Counted from the stretch's first letter, positions 40,561 through 49,594 are shown. The stretch: DNA of 64,000 nucleotides from Aedoeadaptatus acetigenes (GCF_025566985.1 NZ_JAOQJD010000004.1:62001-126000), one strand, 5' to 3'. A program made the numbers and translations. The notes: generated from the letters alone by a model not told the origin.

Positions 40561-42663
40561 CTACACCTCCTCGAATAGGTCTTTCACCTTTTCGTTGACC
40601 ATCTCTTCCAGTGCCAAGAATTCCTCGGCCAATTCCTCGGAGGGGCGAAGCGCTTCGTATTTATAGAAGTAGCGGGTAAAGGGGATCTCGGCGCCGCTTT
40701 TAATCCGCGGCGTCTTGGCAGTGAGATCTTCTTCGAAAAAGGCCTTGGCGTCGGGAATATGGGGCAGCACTTCCCGGGCCATGTAGTCTTCCACATCTTC
40801 CTGGATGTTGACGATCTCCGTGTCTTTCGTGTCCTCGTCGTAAAGGATATTTCCCTCCTTGTCCAATTGAATTTCCGCTTCCTTGTCCATGACGGAAAGG
40901 CCGTCGAGAATTTTCGTCAATTGCGCCTTAGGCAGGGCCACGGGCTTTAATAGATCCTGCAAGAAAGGTTCGAAAGCTTCTTTCGATAGGAATTTTTCTT
41001 CGGAGACGTGGGCCTCCAACAGGCGGAAGATTTCGTCGTAGACTTCTTTGTTTTCTTCGTATTTCTTTAAATTCTTCGCCTCGGTTTTCTTCAAGGCTTC
41101 GCCGGATTCCGACTTTTCTGCCAGCTCCTCGTGTTTCCTGGGATCGTAGAAGCTGTTTAGCGCCCCGGACGCCGCCAAGGCCTCGATCCGCTCGTCGCTT
41201 ACGGCATAGGCCCGTTGCAGGGGCTGCATCACCGTGTATTCCCGGTAGATAAATTCTTCGTTGTCGTGGATTTGGCTGCGCTCGTTTTCTTCAAAGGCGG
41301 CGTAGAGCTCCGTAATGGCTTGTCGATCGGCGGCAGTAAATTCCCTCCGCTTGTTGCCCAAAGATTTTCTCAGGGGATGATAGATTTCCGTGGCGTCGAT
41401 GAGTTGAATTTTGCCCCGTCGCTCCGCCCGCTTGTTCTTGGAAAGGATCCACACATAAGTAGCGATGCCCGTATTGTAAAAGAGGTCCGTAGGCATGGCG
41501 ATTATGGCTTCGATGAGGTCGCCTTCCAAGAGGCGGCGGCGAATTTGGCTTTCTCCCGAGGAGACGCCGCCGTTAAAGAGGGGGGAGCCGTTGGTAATGA
41601 TGGCACCGCGGCCCACAACATCGTCCATTTTGTTTAATGCCGACTGCATAAAGAGGAGCTGGGAATCGCCCCCGGCGGGAAGCCCCGCCGGCCAGCGGGA
41701 TTTTTCCCCTTTGGCGTAGTCTTCCATGACGGCATCTTCCTGGCCGATTTTTGCATCGGCGCCTTTCCAGGGCGTGCCGAAGGGCGGGTTTTCCAGCACG
41801 AAGCGCATTTTCGTGTCTTTGAAGCAGTCTTCCTTAAAAGTGTCGGCGTGTTTGAAATAAGACGCGTCCTGATTTTTAATGAGCATTTCCGCCAAGCCCA
41901 CGGCGTAGGATTGACCCATAAGTTCCTGGCCGAAGAGGCGTATGTCCGCCGAGGGATTCAGTTGTTTTAAGTGGCTGTAGGCGGTAGAGAGCATGCCGCC
42001 GGTCCCGCAGGCTTGATCCAGTATGGTAATGACTTTACCTTCGTCGAAGACGTCGTCGGTGCCTTCTGCCGTGAGCACGGAGACCATCATTTTTATAATG
42101 TCTCGGCCCGTGTAAAATTGCCCGGCCTCCACATTTTGGTAGAAGCGGCCGATGAGGTTTTCAAATATGTAGCCCATTTTAATGGAATCGAAGGTTTCTT
42201 CGGAAAGATCGATCTCCGAAAAAGCTTTGATCACGTTAAAGAGGCAATTCTCCTTGTCCATCTTTTCGATATGGGATGTGATCGAAAGTTCGTTGAGGAT
42301 GTCCTGCACATTGGCGGAGAAGCCGTCGATGTAGGCCTTAAAGTTTGCCGCGATGTGATCCGGGTCGTTGCACAGCTCTTTCAGATTGTAGCGAGAAGTG
42401 TTGTAAAATTGCTTTCCGGCGATGCGGGCGAGGGCGCGGGCCGGGTAGGCTTTGTTTCCTTCGTAGGTTGCCACCACTTTGTCTTTCGTCGGCTCAAGCA
42501 CGCATTCGAAGCGGCGGATGACGGTCATGGGAATGATGACGTCGCCGTATTTGTCGGGCATGTACGCGCCGCGAAGTTTATTGGCGATGGACCAAATAAA
42601 ATTCGCTTCCTGAGTAATGTCCACGGATTCGTCTTCCATGGTGGTAAATAAATTGTCTTCCAT
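40561..42663 (-). CDS. hsdM: Type I restriction-modification methyltransferase subunit M
   Basis: 700 residues from ATG 42663, preceded by AGGAGGACGGAA. N-terminal HsdM_N helical domain, then the N6-adenine methylase fold: SAM-binding motif LDQACGTGGMLSTAYSHL (about 232-249) and catalytic motif NPPF (about 293). The C-terminal extension (about 500-700) is long and charged. It modifies the HsdS-defined site and heads the hsdM-S-R operon. Gene order and tight spacing suggest a complete system. Confidence 0.95.
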   Translation of the reverse strand: MEDNLFTTMEDESVDITQEANFIWSIANKLRGAYMPDKYGDVIIPMTVIRRFECVLEPTKDKVVATYEGNKAYPARALARIAGKQFYNTSRYNLKELCNDPDHIAANFKAYIDGFSANVQDILNELSITSHIEKMDKENCLFNVIKAFSEIDLSEETFDSIKMGYIFENLIGRFYQNVEAGQFYTGRDIIKMMVSVLTAEGTDDVFDEGKVITILDQACGTGGMLSTAYSHLKQLNPSADIRLFGQELMGQSYAVGLAEMLIKNQDASYFKHADTFKEDCFKDTKMRFVLENPPFGTPWKGADAKIGQEDAVMEDYAKGEKSRWPAGLPAGGDSQLLFMQSALNKMDDVVGRGAIITNGSPLFNGGVSSGESQIRRRLLEGDLIEAIIAMPTDLFYNTGIATYVWILSKNKRAERRGKIQLIDATEIYHPLRKSLGNKRREFTAADRQAITELYAAFEENERSQIHDNEEFIYREYTVMQPLQRAYAVSDERIEALAASGALNSFYDPRKHEELAEKSESGEALKKTEAKNLKKYEENKEVYDEIFRLLEAHVSEEKFLSKEAFEPFLQDLLKPVALPKAQLTKILDGLSVMDKEAEIQLDKEGNILYDEDTKDTEIVNIQEDVEDYMAREVLPHIPDAKAFFEEDLTAKTPRIKSGAEIPFTRYFYKYEALRPSEELAEEFLALEEMVNEKVKDLFEEV

Positions 42664-42788
42664 TTCCGTCCTCCTGCTCTTGTCTTTCATCTATTTCAAT
42701 GGTTGATGGCATACGATTTCATTTTAATTTTAACATAGACTTCCAGATAGAAGAACATCAAATCCGCCACGCTCTCGCCCTACAAAAA

Positions 42789-42812
42789 ATCCACCGGGTT
42801 TCCCCGATGGAT
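42789..42812 (-). terminator. Terminator of the 42815-43258 gene
   Basis: ATCCATCGGGG, AAA, CCCGGTGGAT with one mismatch, then TTTTTTG on the minus strand. Confidence 0.75.
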
Positions 42813-42814
42813 GC

Positions 42815-43258
42815 TTATTTCTCCCTTACCCGGTAGATGAAATCGCCGCGGTAAAAGATGTCCATATAGATTTCCAAAGCCTCGTCGCCGCGGCTCAGGA
42901 AGCCGGTGATGAAGCAGTTTTTATAGCCGTGGTAGGTGCTCATGATGTCCATGGCCTTGAATTTTGAATGGAAGGCGTCGTAAAAAGTGGTGAGGGTCAT
43001 TTTTTCGCCGACGAAGCTTCCCACATTGCCCGTCAAGACGTTTTTGTATTCCATGATATAAATATAGGAATCTTCCGCCGACACGCCGGTGATGACGACC
43101 TCCCCGTCCACCATGGCATCGGCGGCGGTGTCCACGAAGCCGTATTGGGGCAGGAGGCGCAGCTCGCCGCTGTCGTAATCGTAGTCCATGGCGATGATGT
43201 GGGCGTCGTGGAGGCTAAAGCGGTCCCCTGTGTCTTTTGTTTTCTTGTAGTCGGTCAT
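42815..43258 (-). CDS. Hypothetical cytosolic protein
   Basis: 147 residues from ATG 43258 after AAAGGAGA. Rich in Asp, Tyr and aromatic residues; begins with a segment TDYKKTKDTGDRFSLHDAHI and is predicted mostly beta-stranded, without signal peptide or membrane helix. I do not recognise a family. It has its own terminator and sits between the restriction operon and the sortase operon. Confidence 0.6.
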   Translation of the reverse strand: MTDYKKTKDTGDRFSLHDAHIIAMDYDYDSGELRLLPQYGFVDTAADAMVDGEVVITGVSAEDSYIYIMEYKNVLTGNVGSFVGEKMTLTTFYDAFHSKFKAMDIMSTYHGYKNCFITGFLSRGDEALEIYMDIFYRGDFIYRVREK

Positions 43259-43379
43259 GTCGTCTCCTTTGTTACCTACACCGGTCGGGCGAATAGGCGC
43301 GTTGCGCGCACAGGCCTTGTTTGCGGCCGTTGCTTTCGCCGCCTATGTCCGTGTCTCTCTTTTTCTTTCCCCACGTAAA

Positions 43380-43408
43380 ACAGCCACAGAGGCGTTCTCC
43401 GTGGCTGT
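43380..43408 (-). terminator. Terminator of the sortase operon
   Basis: ACAGCCAC and GTGGCTGT (43380-43387 and 43401-43408) with an inner GAG/CTC step; the minus strand continues TTTTACG. Confidence 0.7.
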
Positions 43409-43413
43409 ATTCC

Positions 43414-44082
43414 TTACAGATCTCTGATTCCCACCAGTTCCGATTTCACCAAGAGGCGCTTGTTATTTTTCGGATAGGGGTGGCAGCTCATGAGGTAGAG
43501 CTTGGTCTTGTCCTCTTCGCGAATGAAGCGGCTCCAGTCGTCGGGCTCCACCACCTCATCGCCCATGACTTTGTAGTAGAGGACCTGTTTGCGGGTGGTG
43601 ATTTTTATTTCGTCGCCGGGCTCCAGTTTGTTGATGTGCAAAAAGAAATCCAGTCCCTTGCCCGATCCCCGATGGCCGGCCAAGACGGTGATGGTGTTTT
43701 TCGACCTGCTCGGCGGATCCGTGGTTTTCACCACGCCGACGCCGAGGAGCAGATTTTTTTTGCTCGTGTTGTCGAATATGGGGAGCACCACGTCGATTTT
43801 GTCGATGCGGATCACGCCCAGGGCGTTTTCGTAGGTGATGGCGTCTTCCTGAAGGGATTTCGCCGCACCGGCATCTTTTTCGGCAGCTGCCGGCTTTTTG
43901 GCAGCGGCTTTTTTCTTGCTCGCCTCTTTCAGCATGGCTTCTTCCATGGCCAGGGCGACCTTTTTCTGCTTTTCATTTTTTAAATGCACCTTTACGGGAA
44001 TCGCCGCCCCGATAAGGAGAAGGGAAATCCCCAGAAGTATCAGGAATTTCCCTTGTCTGTTTTTGTGTTTACTTGACTTCAT
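43414..44082 (-). CDS. Sortase, class D/C-like
   Basis: 222 residues. One N-terminal membrane helix (about 13-29), then a Lys/Ala-rich linker (about 36-80) and a sortase barrel. The catalytic triad is visible: His137 in LAGHRG, Cys200 in LMSCHPYP and Arg209 in NNKRLLV. LMSC is unlike the TLxTC of class A. The ATG lies inside the last codons of the LPXTG gene (14-base overlap), so one sortase is coupled to one substrate. It cleaves LPKTG and links the protein to the wall. Confidence 0.9.
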   Translation of the reverse strand: MKSSKHKNRQGKFLILLGISLLLIGAAIPVKVHLKNEKQKKVALAMEEAMLKEASKKKAAAKKPAAAEKDAGAAKSLQEDAITYENALGVIRIDKIDVVLPIFDNTSKKNLLLGVGVVKTTDPPSRSKNTITVLAGHRGSGKGLDFFLHINKLEPGDEIKITTRKQVLYYKVMGDEVVEPDDWSRFIREEDKTKLYLMSCHPYPKNNKRLLVKSELVGIRDL

Positions 44083-46453
44083 CGACGGATTCTCTCCGTT
44101 TTTTAATGCCGATGCCGAGGATCACCGCGCCCACTGCGGCGAGGCCCACGGCGTAGAACACGGGGCTGATGCCGTCGCCGGTCTTGGGCAAACGGCCGTT
44201 GCTCGCTGCGGCGGTGGTGCCGCTCGTGCGCGTGCCCGTCGCGGAGACGGGATCGCCGTAGACGACGATTCTGCCGTCTTTTGCGGTGACGGTGTCGCCG
44301 GATTGGAGCTTGCCCAGGGTAATGCTGCCGTCGCGATTTACGGCAAAGTTAAAGTCGCGGGCCAGTTGATAGCCTTGGGGCGCCGTCTTCGTGTGGAAGC
44401 GGTAGCTGCCCGGTTGCAATTGGGTCTTGTAGCCCGTGTTGGAGGTGGTCCAGCTTTCGAGCAGTTTGCCGTTTTGGTAAATTTCCACGACAGCGCCTTC
44501 CAGGAGGGTGCCGTCTTTTTTCGCCACGTCGAATTCAACCCAGTGGTTTTTGGCTTGGGCTTTCTTGTCGGTGGTCGGTTTCTTTTGATTGTTTTGTCCC
44601 GGTTTTTCCTCGGGCTTCTTGTTGGGATCTTCCTCGAGCTTGCCGCCCGCTTCGCCGACGCAGATGTGGCCGCCTTCTTTCAGTTTCACCATTTCGCCTA
44701 ATTGAATGCCGCGGAGGACGATGGAACCGTCGGTTTTCACTTCGAATTCAAAGTCTTTGGCGATTTTGTGACCCAAGACGACAGCGGCTTCGTGGTATCT
44801 GTAGACGCCGGCTTCCAGTTCCAGCTTGTGGTGGTCGGATCCGCTCTTCCAGGAGTCGATTTTGGTTCCGTCTTTGTAGATTTCGATTTCGACTCCGAGA
44901 AGGATTTTGCCGAGGGAATCGACTCTTGAGAAAGTGACGACGCGCTTGGCGCTTTTGCTGACAAGGGCCAATTCTTGATAGGAGCCTAAATTGGTCAGGC
45001 CGTAGCTGGCATCGACGATTCGTTGGTCTTCCACGGTAAAGCGAATGGGCTCTGCGGCAGAATGGCCGGTGGTTTGCGAGAATTCGTAGACGCCGTCGGC
45101 GAAATCGGAAATGTTAATTCCCTTCGCGTTCTTTTCGCTAAACCATTTGATTGTCCTGCCTGCGCTGTCTTTAATTTGCAGTTCCCGCCCGATGATGTCC
45201 TTGCCGTTGCTGTCCTTTAGTCTGAAGAAAAATTGCTTTTCAATCGGCTCCGCTTTTAGGAACAGGGTTTCGTTGCCGTCTTTGGTTTCCAGATATTCTT
45301 TATCCGCTTCGGCAGGTACGACTTTACCATCCTCTTTGATTTCAAATTTGATGGTGTCTTTTTCAAGCTTATAGCCCTCGGGCAACTTGGTAACGATCAG
45401 TTCATATTCGCCCTTATCCCGCGGCAATTCAGTAGGCTGATCCTTCGTTACAAATGTTCCATCAAACGTCTTACCGTCTTGTTTTATTATGACATTTGCT
45501 CCGGACAATTCCTTGCCGTCGATGCCGCGAAGACTGAAGAAGAGTTTGCCCGTTTCTTTTTTAGCTTCAAGAATCAAATATTGATCATTGTCGCTGTCAC
45601 TGGTCTTTAATCTGTCGGACTTGGTGCTGATTTTTCCGTCTTTATCAATCGTAAATTCAATGGGATCGGCTTGCTCGTAGCCTTTAGGTGTTTCACTTTG
45701 TAAAAGAAAATAGTCTCCGGGGTCCAATATATAGACCTTAAAACCTTCGCCGCTAGGCCATTCATGTAGCGCTGCCTCTTTGCCTTTTTCCTTAATTTGC
45801 AACGTCGCGCCGGCTACTTGTTTTCCGTCCTTGTCCTCTATACCGTAGAAAGTTTTACCATCTTTTTTTGCTGCTTCTATAACCAGCATATTTTTTCCAT
45901 CGAATTCTCCTAAATTCTTATCGGCACCTTCGACTTTTCCATCAGCGGTAACTGTAAAGTCTATAGGTTCGCCTGACTTGTATCCCCTGATGGGAACCTC
46001 TTGCAGGAATTTGTAATTCCCTGCCGCCAAGCTACGTTTAGTCGGTGTTCTTCCGCTCGACCATGGCTTTAGATTAGAACGATCTTTTTCATCTACGACG
46101 AGCAGTGTAGCACCGTCTAGGTAATCACCATCTTTGTTACGTACAGCAAAGTAAATATCAAACGTCTCTTTCTTTTCCGGGTCCGGCGTCTCATCCTTCC
46201 CTTTGGGTTCCGGTGCCTTCATCATCTTTCTCTTACCGGCTCCTACCCTTTCTTCGTCGGGTTTATCCTCTTTTACAGAAAACAGACTCTTTACGGCCGC
46301 TAAAGGTTTCCTACGCCGCTTCGACTTTTCCACAGACACAGTGGCCGTCTTATTTGACGATGCATTCGCCTGCTTGCTCGCCGCCATCGTCGGGGCCACG
46401 GTGGCAAAAACAAAAGTCATGGCTAACAGTAGAGCTGTTAATTTTCTCTTCAT
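44069..46453 (-). CDS. LPXTG-anchored surface protein with six SpaA-like repeats
   Basis: 794 residues from ATG 46453 (AGAAGGAGTG upstream). Signal peptide to about residue 26 (APTMAASK). Residues about 90-740 hold six units of 90-105 residues, each opening with a pattern like FYGIEDKDGKQVAGATLQI and closing with PIEFTIDKDGKI; this is the SpaA/prealbumin-like fold of pilins and adhesins. The wall-sorting signal is LPKTG (about 755-759), a hydrophobic segment and KKRRESVDEVK. A Lys/Pro-rich stretch (about 650-690) separates units five and six. Probably an adhesin. The first half is AT-richer than the end, suggesting exchange. Confidence 0.88.
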   Translation of the reverse strand: MKRKLTALLLAMTFVFATVAPTMAASKQANASSNKTATVSVEKSKRRRKPLAAVKSLFSVKEDKPDEERVGAGKRKMMKAPEPKGKDETPDPEKKETFDIYFAVRNKDGDYLDGATLLVVDEKDRSNLKPWSSGRTPTKRSLAAGNYKFLQEVPIRGYKSGEPIDFTVTADGKVEGADKNLGEFDGKNMLVIEAAKKDGKTFYGIEDKDGKQVAGATLQIKEKGKEAALHEWPSGEGFKVYILDPGDYFLLQSETPKGYEQADPIEFTIDKDGKISTKSDRLKTSDSDNDQYLILEAKKETGKLFFSLRGIDGKELSGANVIIKQDGKTFDGTFVTKDQPTELPRDKGEYELIVTKLPEGYKLEKDTIKFEIKEDGKVVPAEADKEYLETKDGNETLFLKAEPIEKQFFFRLKDSNGKDIIGRELQIKDSAGRTIKWFSEKNAKGINISDFADGVYEFSQTTGHSAAEPIRFTVEDQRIVDASYGLTNLGSYQELALVSKSAKRVVTFSRVDSLGKILLGVEIEIYKDGTKIDSWKSGSDHHKLELEAGVYRYHEAAVVLGHKIAKDFEFEVKTDGSIVLRGIQLGEMVKLKEGGHICVGEAGGKLEEDPNKKPEEKPGQNNQKKPTTDKKAQAKNHWVEFDVAKKDGTLLEGAVVEIYQNGKLLESWTTSNTGYKTQLQPGSYRFHTKTAPQGYQLARDFNFAVNRDGSITLGKLQSGDTVTAKDGRIVVYGDPVSATGTRTSGTTAAASNGRLPKTGDGISPVFYAVGLAAVGAVILGIGIKKRRESVDEVK

Positions 46454-46619
46454 TTCGTCACTCCTTCTAAAACAACTAAGGCTCGAGAATGCCGGTCGAA
46501 ACGGTTTCCATGGGCGCAGTGCTATGTACATGCTCCGCTCCGCGATCCGCACTAATCGAAAAGGACAATCCTTCTATAATCAAATAAAGCCTTTTTCCAA
46601 ATTCATCTCGGTTGCCCTT

Positions 46620-46628
46620 ATTATATCA
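46620..46628 (-). promoter_or_regulatory. Extended -10 promoter of the LPXTG-sortase operon
   Basis: TGATATAAT read on the minus strand. The leader to the ATG at 46453 is about 160 bases and includes GAAGGA-TTG-TCCTTTTC and other stem-loops and a short in-frame upstream reading frame. From 46454 to 46734 I see no gene, only this promoter and leader. Confidence 0.5.
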
Positions 46629-46734
46629 CGATTTATTTATCTTATGTGTATAAATGCCATATTCCTTCCCTTATCCGCGTTTCCCCTTCCGGGCGGCAAT
46701 TTTTGCAATCGTCTCCCTTTTTCTTTTCGGGCAT

Positions 46735-46760
46735 AAAAAAACGCACCCTTTCAGGTGCGC
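46735..46760 (-). terminator. Terminator of tRNA-Val
   Basis: CGCACC, TGAAAG-type loop, GGTGCG read on the minus strand followed by seven Ts. Confidence 0.85.
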
Positions 46761-46764
46761 AATT

Positions 46765-46840
46765 TGGTGGACAGTACTGGACTTGAACCAGCGACCCCTA
46801 CGATGTCAACGTAGTGCTCTACCAACTGAGCTAACTCTCC
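46765..46840 (-). tRNA. tRNA-Val (GAC)
   Basis: 76 bases including an encoded CCA. The D-arm (TAGCTCAGTTGGTAGAGC), the anticodon stem CTACG/CGTAG around loop TTGACAT with anticodon GAC, and the T-loop TTCAAGT are standard. The acceptor stem GGAGAGT/ACTGTCC pairs except for position 4-69, which is G-G. It is monocistronic, with a near-consensus promoter. Confidence 0.95.
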
Positions 46841-46860
46841 AAACCGTTTCGGTAGCTATT

Positions 46861-46889
46861 AGTATACCAAGCTTTTACAAAAATGGCAA
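46861..46889 (-). promoter_or_regulatory. tRNA-Val promoter
   Basis: TTGCCA (46889-46884), 17 bp, TATACT (46866-46861), ending 20 bases before the tRNA 5' end. Confidence 0.75.
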
Positions 46890-46904
46890 GAGAATTTTAC
46901 AGCG

Positions 46905-47229
46905 TTATTTTCCCTTAAGCAGAAGGGCCATTTTCATTCTTCCCTCGCTTCCACAGAATGAAGGCCCCCTTTTTCAAAGTAAATCATATCTCCGGCCTTC
47001 AATATGTGTGCGGTTTCTTCGTAAACGACATTTGGCTCCCCTTCTAAGGAGATGAGCATGGCATCGCCCGGCGCTCGGTGTAGACTAAATTTTTCCCCGC
47101 CGTCAAAGGCCATCACAATTAGTTTCATGCCTCCATTGCAGGCGATTTCTTTTTGAGGACGGTGTTCGCTTGGTAGTGGACGCATTCTTTTAGTGTAGCG
47201 ACGTCGCCGCCGTGAAATAACATATTCAT
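46905..47229 (-). pseudogene. Cupin-domain gene broken by two frameshifts
   Basis: From ATG 47229 the first frame gives MNMLFHGGDVATLKECVHYQ and continues to about NTVLKK, then stops at 47127 region. The -1 neighbour frame continues as KEIACNGGMKLIVMAFDGGE, then the cupin core with SLHRAPGDAMLIS and AGDMIYFEKGGLHSVEA. The break is at an A5 run near 47150; six As would join the two halves. A second slip near 46937 replaces a tail MALLLKGK that lies in the next frame. Joined, the protein is about 108 residues, a normal small cupin. Either the gene is decaying or the sequence has indels. Confidence 0.65.
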
Positions 47230-47606
47230 GGTTTCACCTTTTCATTTAACGCTTCTTCCACCCATGCTTTTAATACACGGGCGTGATTGATTTTTTCACT
47301 CTTGGCACCGTAAACCAAGGTGACGGACCCATGGCGCAGGCCGTCGATGACGGATTGGCGCCACGCTTTCGCCTCTTCCGATCCATTCAGTTCTTCGAGG
47401 TACTTGTCGGTAAATTCCGTAAAGCGGTCTTCCCTGTGATCAAACCATTTTCTGAGTCCCGTGGAGGGGCACACTTCCTTCGCCCAACTGTCGAGATTCG
47501 CCCGCTCTTTGCTTACGCCTCGCGGCCAATAGCGATCCACGAGAATCCGCGCCCCGTCGTCGGGATCCGCCTTTTCGTAAGCTCGTTTTATTTTTATAGG
47601 ATACAT
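47226..47606 (-). CDS. DUF488 family protein
   Basis: 126 residues from ATG 47606. YPIKIKRAYEKADPDDGARILVD-type start with VDRYWPRGVSKE and the later WFDHREDRFTEF are the marks of DUF488 (YeaO-like). Function of the family is unknown. Its stop overlaps the start of the broken cupin gene by four bases, so the two once formed an operon. Confidence 0.85.
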   Translation of the reverse strand: MYPIKIKRAYEKADPDDGARILVDRYWPRGVSKERANLDSWAKEVCPSTGLRKWFDHREDRFTEFTDKYLEELNGSEEAKAWRQSVIDGLRHGSVTLVYGAKSEKINHARVLKAWVEEALNEKVKP

Positions 47607-47696
47607 TATCATCACCAAGTTCATACTAGTTCTTTTTTAAAACCTATGCCGTATCATTTGTTACACTACTTCCCGGCGGATGGCGTCAGTTCCACA

Positions 47697-47733
47697 AAAA
47701 AAGCCCCTACCCATGGGGTAAGAGCTTTTTGAA
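47697..47733 (-). terminator. Terminator of the bcd-etf operon
   Basis: AAAAGCTCTTACCC, CAT, GGGTAGGGGCTTTT with G-T pairs, and then a T run on the minus strand. Confidence 0.75.
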
Positions 47734-47742
47734 ACGAAATGA

Positions 47743-48753
47743 TTAGTCGATTTCTTCCTTGGCGGCTTTTGCCTTTTTGTATTGTTCGATTAATTTCGGC
47801 AATACTTTGTGCAAGTCACCAACGATACCTAAGTCAGCTACATCAAAGATCGGTGCGCTGTCGCTCTTGTTAATCGCGATGATGAGGCCCGATTCTTCCA
47901 TCCCTGCCAAGTGTTGGATGGCTCCGGAAATACCGAGAGCGAAGTAGATGTCGGGGCGAACGGTTTTACCCGTTTGACCGACTTGACGTGCTTTTTCGAT
48001 CCAGCCTGCGTCGACGGAAGCACGAGAGGAGGAAATTTCACCTTCCATGGCTTCTGCCAATTCAGCCAACAAGTCGAAACCTTCCGGTCCACCGAGACCG
48101 CGACCGCCGGAAACCAGGATTCTGGCTTCGGTAATGTCGAGTTTCTTCTTTTCTTCTTTCGCTACTTCGATGATCTTGACGTTCATGTCGGCATCCGTTA
48201 AACCGACATCTTCCATAATGACTTCGCCCTTGCGATCGTTGTCGTTTTCCATAGGGGTCATAACGCCGGGGCGAACAGTAGCCATTTGAGGACGGAAGTT
48301 TTGGCATACGATGGTAGCCATTAAGTTACCGCCGAATGCGGGACGGGTCATGCGAAGCAATCTGGTTTCAGAGTCGATTTCAAGACCTGTACAGTCAGCC
48401 GTCAGACCGGTGTGGATACGAGCGGCCAAACGGGGTGCCAAGTCACGACCGATGGAGGTAGCGCCGAAGAGCACGATTTCCGGGTCGTATTTTTGAACGA
48501 TGGTGTAAATGGACTTTGCGTAGGGCTCGGTCACATATTCTTTTACAAGGGGATGATCGACGACGATAACCTTGTCGGCACCGTGGTGGATCAAAACGTC
48601 GGCTTTTGCCTTGACGTTTTCGCCTAATAAGATGGCGTATACTTCTTGGCCAAGGTCGTCGGCTAATTCTCTGGCCTTACCAATAAGTTCCGTCGATACT
48701 TTTTGTAATTCTCCATCTCGCTGTTCAGCGATGACAAATACATTTTTACTCAT
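47743..48753 (-). CDS. etfA: Electron transfer flavoprotein alpha subunit
   Basis: 336 residues from ATG 48753; GTG 48762 is possible but too close to AAGGAG. The N-terminal Rossmann-like domain has VFVIAEQRDGELQKVS; the C-terminal FAD domain has SGGRGLGGPEGFDLL (about 215-229), the binding segment RVGQTGKTVRPDIY-like (QVGQTGKTVRPDIYFALGISGAIQHLAGM, about 255-283). Works with EtfB and Bcd; with butyryl-CoA dehydrogenase such EtfAB couples crotonyl-CoA reduction to ferredoxin reduction by bifurcation from NADH. Last gene of the operon. Confidence 0.95.
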   Translation of the reverse strand: MSKNVFVIAEQRDGELQKVSTELIGKARELADDLGQEVYAILLGENVKAKADVLIHHGADKVIVVDHPLVKEYVTEPYAKSIYTIVQKYDPEIVLFGATSIGRDLAPRLAARIHTGLTADCTGLEIDSETRLLRMTRPAFGGNLMATIVCQNFRPQMATVRPGVMTPMENDNDRKGEVIMEDVGLTDADMNVKIIEVAKEEKKKLDITEARILVSGGRGLGGPEGFDLLAELAEAMEGEISSSRASVDAGWIEKARQVGQTGKTVRPDIYFALGISGAIQHLAGMEESGLIIAINKSDSAPIFDVADLGIVGDLHKVLPKLIEQYKKAKAAKEEID

Positions 48754-48781
48754 TTCTTTCACGCTCCTTGTTTGGCCAATG

Positions 48782-49579
48782 TTAAATCAAGTACTTTTCT
48801 TCCAACTTGGAGATGATGGCGTGTGCTGCCTCTTCGGGCGAGAGATCGCGGAGAACTTCGCCGGCGCCCTTGCCTTGTTTTGCTTCGGACTTAACAACCT
48901 TCGTCGGGGAGCCCTTCAAACCTAAGTTGGACACATCTACATTGTCTTTTACATCATCTAAAGACCAAACAGTTACGTCTTTTTCGTATGCATCATAGAC
49001 GCCGGAAACGGTCATGTAGCGCGGTTCGGCCAGTTCAGCCAACGCGGTGATGACGCAGGGAGTCTTGATTTCGATTAAGTGGTAGCGGTCTTCGAATTGA
49101 CGTTTTACACGGATGGTGTTTTCGTCAACAACTTCTAAACCTTCGGCATAAGATACTTGAGGCAGACCCAAGTGTTCAGCCATTTGCGGACCGACTTGCG
49201 CCGTGTCGCCGTCGATTGCTTGACGTCCGGCGAGGATTAAGTCGAAATCGCCGATGGTCTTTAAGCCGGCAGCGATGGTTTGGCTGGTAGCCCACGTATC
49301 GGCACCACCGAATGCGCGGTCGGATAAAAGGATCGCTTCATCGGCACCCATAGCTAAAGCTTCTCTTAAGAGATCTTCCGCCTGCGGGGGTCCCATGGAA
49401 AGAACCGTTACCGTGGTGCCCGGGTTTTCGTCCTTAATACGCAAAGCCATTTCGATGGCGGCCTTGTCGTCCGGGTTGATAATACTCGGAACACCGTCTC
49501 TGATCAGTGTATTCGTCTTCGGATCCAAACGGACTTCCGTTGTATCCGGTACCTGTTTTGCACAGACAATAATTTTCAT
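48782..49579 (-). CDS. etfB: Electron transfer flavoprotein beta subunit
   Basis: 265 residues. Starts MKIIVCAKQVPDTTEVRLDP; the nucleotide-binding loop DGDTAQVGPQMAEHLGLPQVSYA (about 122-144) matches the FAD/NAD site of bifurcating EtfB, and VALTLKTGEN-like parts are absent. ATG at 49579 with GGAGGCG upstream. It lies between bcd and etfA. Confidence 0.95.
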   Translation of the reverse strand: MKIIVCAKQVPDTTEVRLDPKTNTLIRDGVPSIINPDDKAAIEMALRIKDENPGTTVTVLSMGPPQAEDLLREALAMGADEAILLSDRAFGGADTWATSQTIAAGLKTIGDFDLILAGRQAIDGDTAQVGPQMAEHLGLPQVSYAEGLEVVDENTIRVKRQFEDRYHLIEIKTPCVITALAELAEPRYMTVSGVYDAYEKDVTVWSLDDVKDNVDVSNLGLKGSPTKVVKSEAKQGKGAGEVLRDLSPEEAAHAIISKLEEKYLI

Positions 49580-49594
49580 GGTAAACGCCTCCTG

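Noticed and set aside
46203..46736. Plus-strand 177-codon frame across the start of the adhesin gene
   Set aside because: Overlaps a clear signal peptide gene antisense; no start signal.
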